A stretch of DNA of 64,000 bases from Saccoglossus kowalevskii (Eukaryota; Hemichordata; Enteropneusta; Harrimaniidae). Below, one piece after another: positions 62,181-64,000 of the stretch. Every line of letters starts with the position of its first letter. The stretch's first letter is position 1. The translations under genes and the position numbers were made by a program. The notes below the pieces were generated by a model. It worked only from the letters and a program-made list of their open reading frames with translations. It had not been told where the DNA came from and ran no database searches. Where the stretch lies: assembly GCF_000003605.2 (NCBI RefSeq), contig NW_003109103.1:150778-214777 (forward strand). Reading direction: 5' to 3'.

Positions 62181-63465
62181 GTGATGCAACACACACTCAA
62201 CCAAGAGGGCGCTTTTTGGTGAATGTTGTTGATAGTGCTGTCTAAATGTGAATTATGTATTTGTACATGACTGTATATTGTCGGGATAACTAATTATAAA
62301 TTGCTTGAATTGGAAACAGACATTGACCATGGCCAGGGTATCTCAAATTATTGTAAGTTTGTCAAGTAAATAATCTTACAAATTTGTATATAACAGTTTT
62401 TTTAGTGTTCAGTATCAATTGTGTATAAAAACTTTTCAAAGTCCTGTGTGTGTAAAAACCTATAGCGTTAGCTCTTAACCATATCACAATTATGTTTGTT
62501 GTACAGAGACAGTATTACATTACTATTGTAATTATTTTATGTAGATTTTTTTTTTTGGTCAATGATCACTGCCCATGTTATGTTTTATCTTAAAAAAAAA
62601 ACAATGGCAGACCAAGCTATCAGGGTATTTTTCTGCACAGTTTAAAAACTGTGCCAGTACATGTTTTTTTACTGACCAAAGTACCATGACTTTTTGTAAG
62701 TTATTTGTACCTCATATAATAGATGTTGCAATCACAGCATTCTTAGCCATTCAGCATACAGTTAGAGCCAAGTTTTTTTGTATTAACAAGCAACATACCT
62801 CATGTGCTAATGGAGGCTTCCACTGAAATTTTAAGTTATTTAAAAAAACAAAAACAATTACAATTTTTTTGATAACTTTTATAAGACCATCATGTACTAA
62901 TTTTTATAAACAATAGAACCCAACAGCACAAGCTCAGTTTGATACATCAACTTTTATAAGTTCCTGGAATGAGTTTTATACTAAACAAGATGTTTTGTAT
63001 TTGCAATAACAAATCAATTGGATCTATAATACAGAAGCCACCATTTCTACAAATTTTGTAAGAATTTTCTAACAATTTATGAAATGATAGCCCTCATCTT
63101 TCTTGAGTTCTGACTACAAATACAGCATTATTATAATTTCTATACATAATTGTCAGGGTCACCATTGCTTGTAAGAAATATTAGAACAGAGCTTTATTAG
63201 AGTTTTAAACTTAATTTGTACATTATTAAATTGAAATGTTTATGTTAATTTTCTTGTTATATAAGTGAGCCAGCCATATGACAATACTATATTTAATATT
63301 GTGCAAGCTCTGAATGTTCACGTTCATTATAGCTGCCCACACTGTTTTGTTGGCATTTCAGTCATTTACTGTGTTCTTAACTTGTGCTTGTAGTGAAAGA
63401 AAGCACACGTTCCCACTGTTCGTTTTAGAGCACAATTATCTAATAAAGTGGAATTATTATATATG
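62181..63465 (+). other. KIF26 3' UTR (end approximate)
   Basis: AT-rich sequence from the stop codon to just past the first canonical AATAAA. Short open frames such as 62575-62826 are accidental. Confidence 0.6.
63442..63447 (+). terminator. Polyadenylation signal AATAAA, first candidate
   Basis: This is the first canonical hexamer after the stop codon (about 1.26 kb downstream), followed about 30 nt later by a T-rich stretch (GTGATTTTTTTTTTT) that fits a downstream element. Confidence 0.55.
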
Positions 63466-63492
63466 ACAGTGATTTTTTTTTTTCAATCTATT

Positions 63493-63498
63493 AATAAA
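63493..63498 (+). terminator. Polyadenylation signal AATAAA, second candidate
   Basis: A second canonical hexamer lies 51 nt after the first. Either could be used. Confidence 0.4.
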
Positions 63499-63519
63499 AG
63501 CCCTACCTACATTAATGTC

Positions 63520-64000
63520 ATGCTTTCCATACCCTGTACAAAACATGTTCCAGTTCTAGTGAACTGAATCCCAACATTTAAGGTAGCGAGACTATTATTT
63601 GTGTTGAAAATTACGATTTTCACATTTATTTATTAATTGATGAAATGCACTATAAACTTTCATCTGATAAAGTCAATGTAACCTAGAATGTCATGTAAGT
63701 TGGTTAAAATGTAGATTTTCTGAAGGGAAGCAAGGCAGCCTCAGTAGTGTTTTCCAAAATCAACAACACAGGTTTAATCTGTGTGACTATAAGTTTCAAA
63801 GATAAACTCAAGACAAAGCAATGTTAGGATGTGTTATCAGTAGCTATCTGACACACAATTAGTGTTTCCAAACATTTGAGTGGTTTGTCTCCGCCCCTAT
63901 TTGTTTCACAGATTAGTCATTTGCATATGAATGTGTCAGACACAAGGTCACACAGCCACTAAAAAAATCATTGATTTTGGTGTTTTCATATGCCGAATTT
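63520..64000. other. 3' flank; nothing recognised
   Basis: No exon, RNA gene or repeat could be identified between the polyadenylation candidates and the window end. Confidence 0.6.

Overview
The window is eukaryotic, animal DNA: AT-rich, with long GT-AG introns, poly-T/poly-A tracts, a (TA)n microsatellite next to a 137-base assembly gap, and one large multi-exon gene on the + strand. The gene is an orthologue of the vertebrate KIF26A/KIF26B family of degenerate, non-hydrolysing kinesins. The protein keeps very close, co-linear similarity to vertebrate KIF26 at its N-terminal Cys module, motor, post-motor motifs and extreme C-terminus. Its intermediate divergence suggests an invertebrate with a single pre-duplication KIF26, perhaps a deuterostome such as a hemichordate. 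That placement is inference and cannot be proven from this window.

Layout: 1-3314 is 5' flank, holding a 400-bp non-autonomous DNA transposon (MITE) with matching 7-bp target duplications, an N gap and a (TA)n tract. 3315-62180 is the KIF26 coding span, for which I resolve 15 coding exons with compatible phases: 3315-3506, 11351-11797, 16019-16194, 27420-27603, 50912-51118, 51405-51498, 52313-52510, 53265-53426, 53967-54210, 54381-54543, 54694-59071, 59344-59519, 60145-60273, 61276-61426, 62038-62180. They sum to 7044 nt, that is 2347 codons plus TAA. 62181 to about 63465 is the 3' UTR with AATAAA signals, followed by unassigned 3' flank.

The gene falls into two zones. The four N-terminal exons are scattered over about 47 kb by introns of 7.8, 4.2, 11.2 and 23.3 kb. 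The motor, the giant tail exon (4378 nt) and the C-terminus are packed into the last 11.3 kb with introns of 150-1002 bp. The predicted protein has an N-terminal Cys-x-x-C module, a Ser-rich linker, a motor with altered nucleotide-sensing motifs, a very long Ser/Pro-rich disordered tail with short repeats, an acidic insert and a C-terminal helical domain. I found no second protein-coding gene, RNA gene or CRISPR-like structure. The remaining open frames are short, overlap one another on both strands and resemble nothing I know.

The most interesting new-looking points are a four-copy array of a C-[ED]-F-G-P-[EQ]-T-A-R motif with 23-25 residue spacing in the tail, a possible five-codon alternative last exon, an in-frame stop-free 150-nt intron, three SxIP-type motifs, a diverged first exon lacking the first CxxC pair of vertebrate KIF26, and the MITE.
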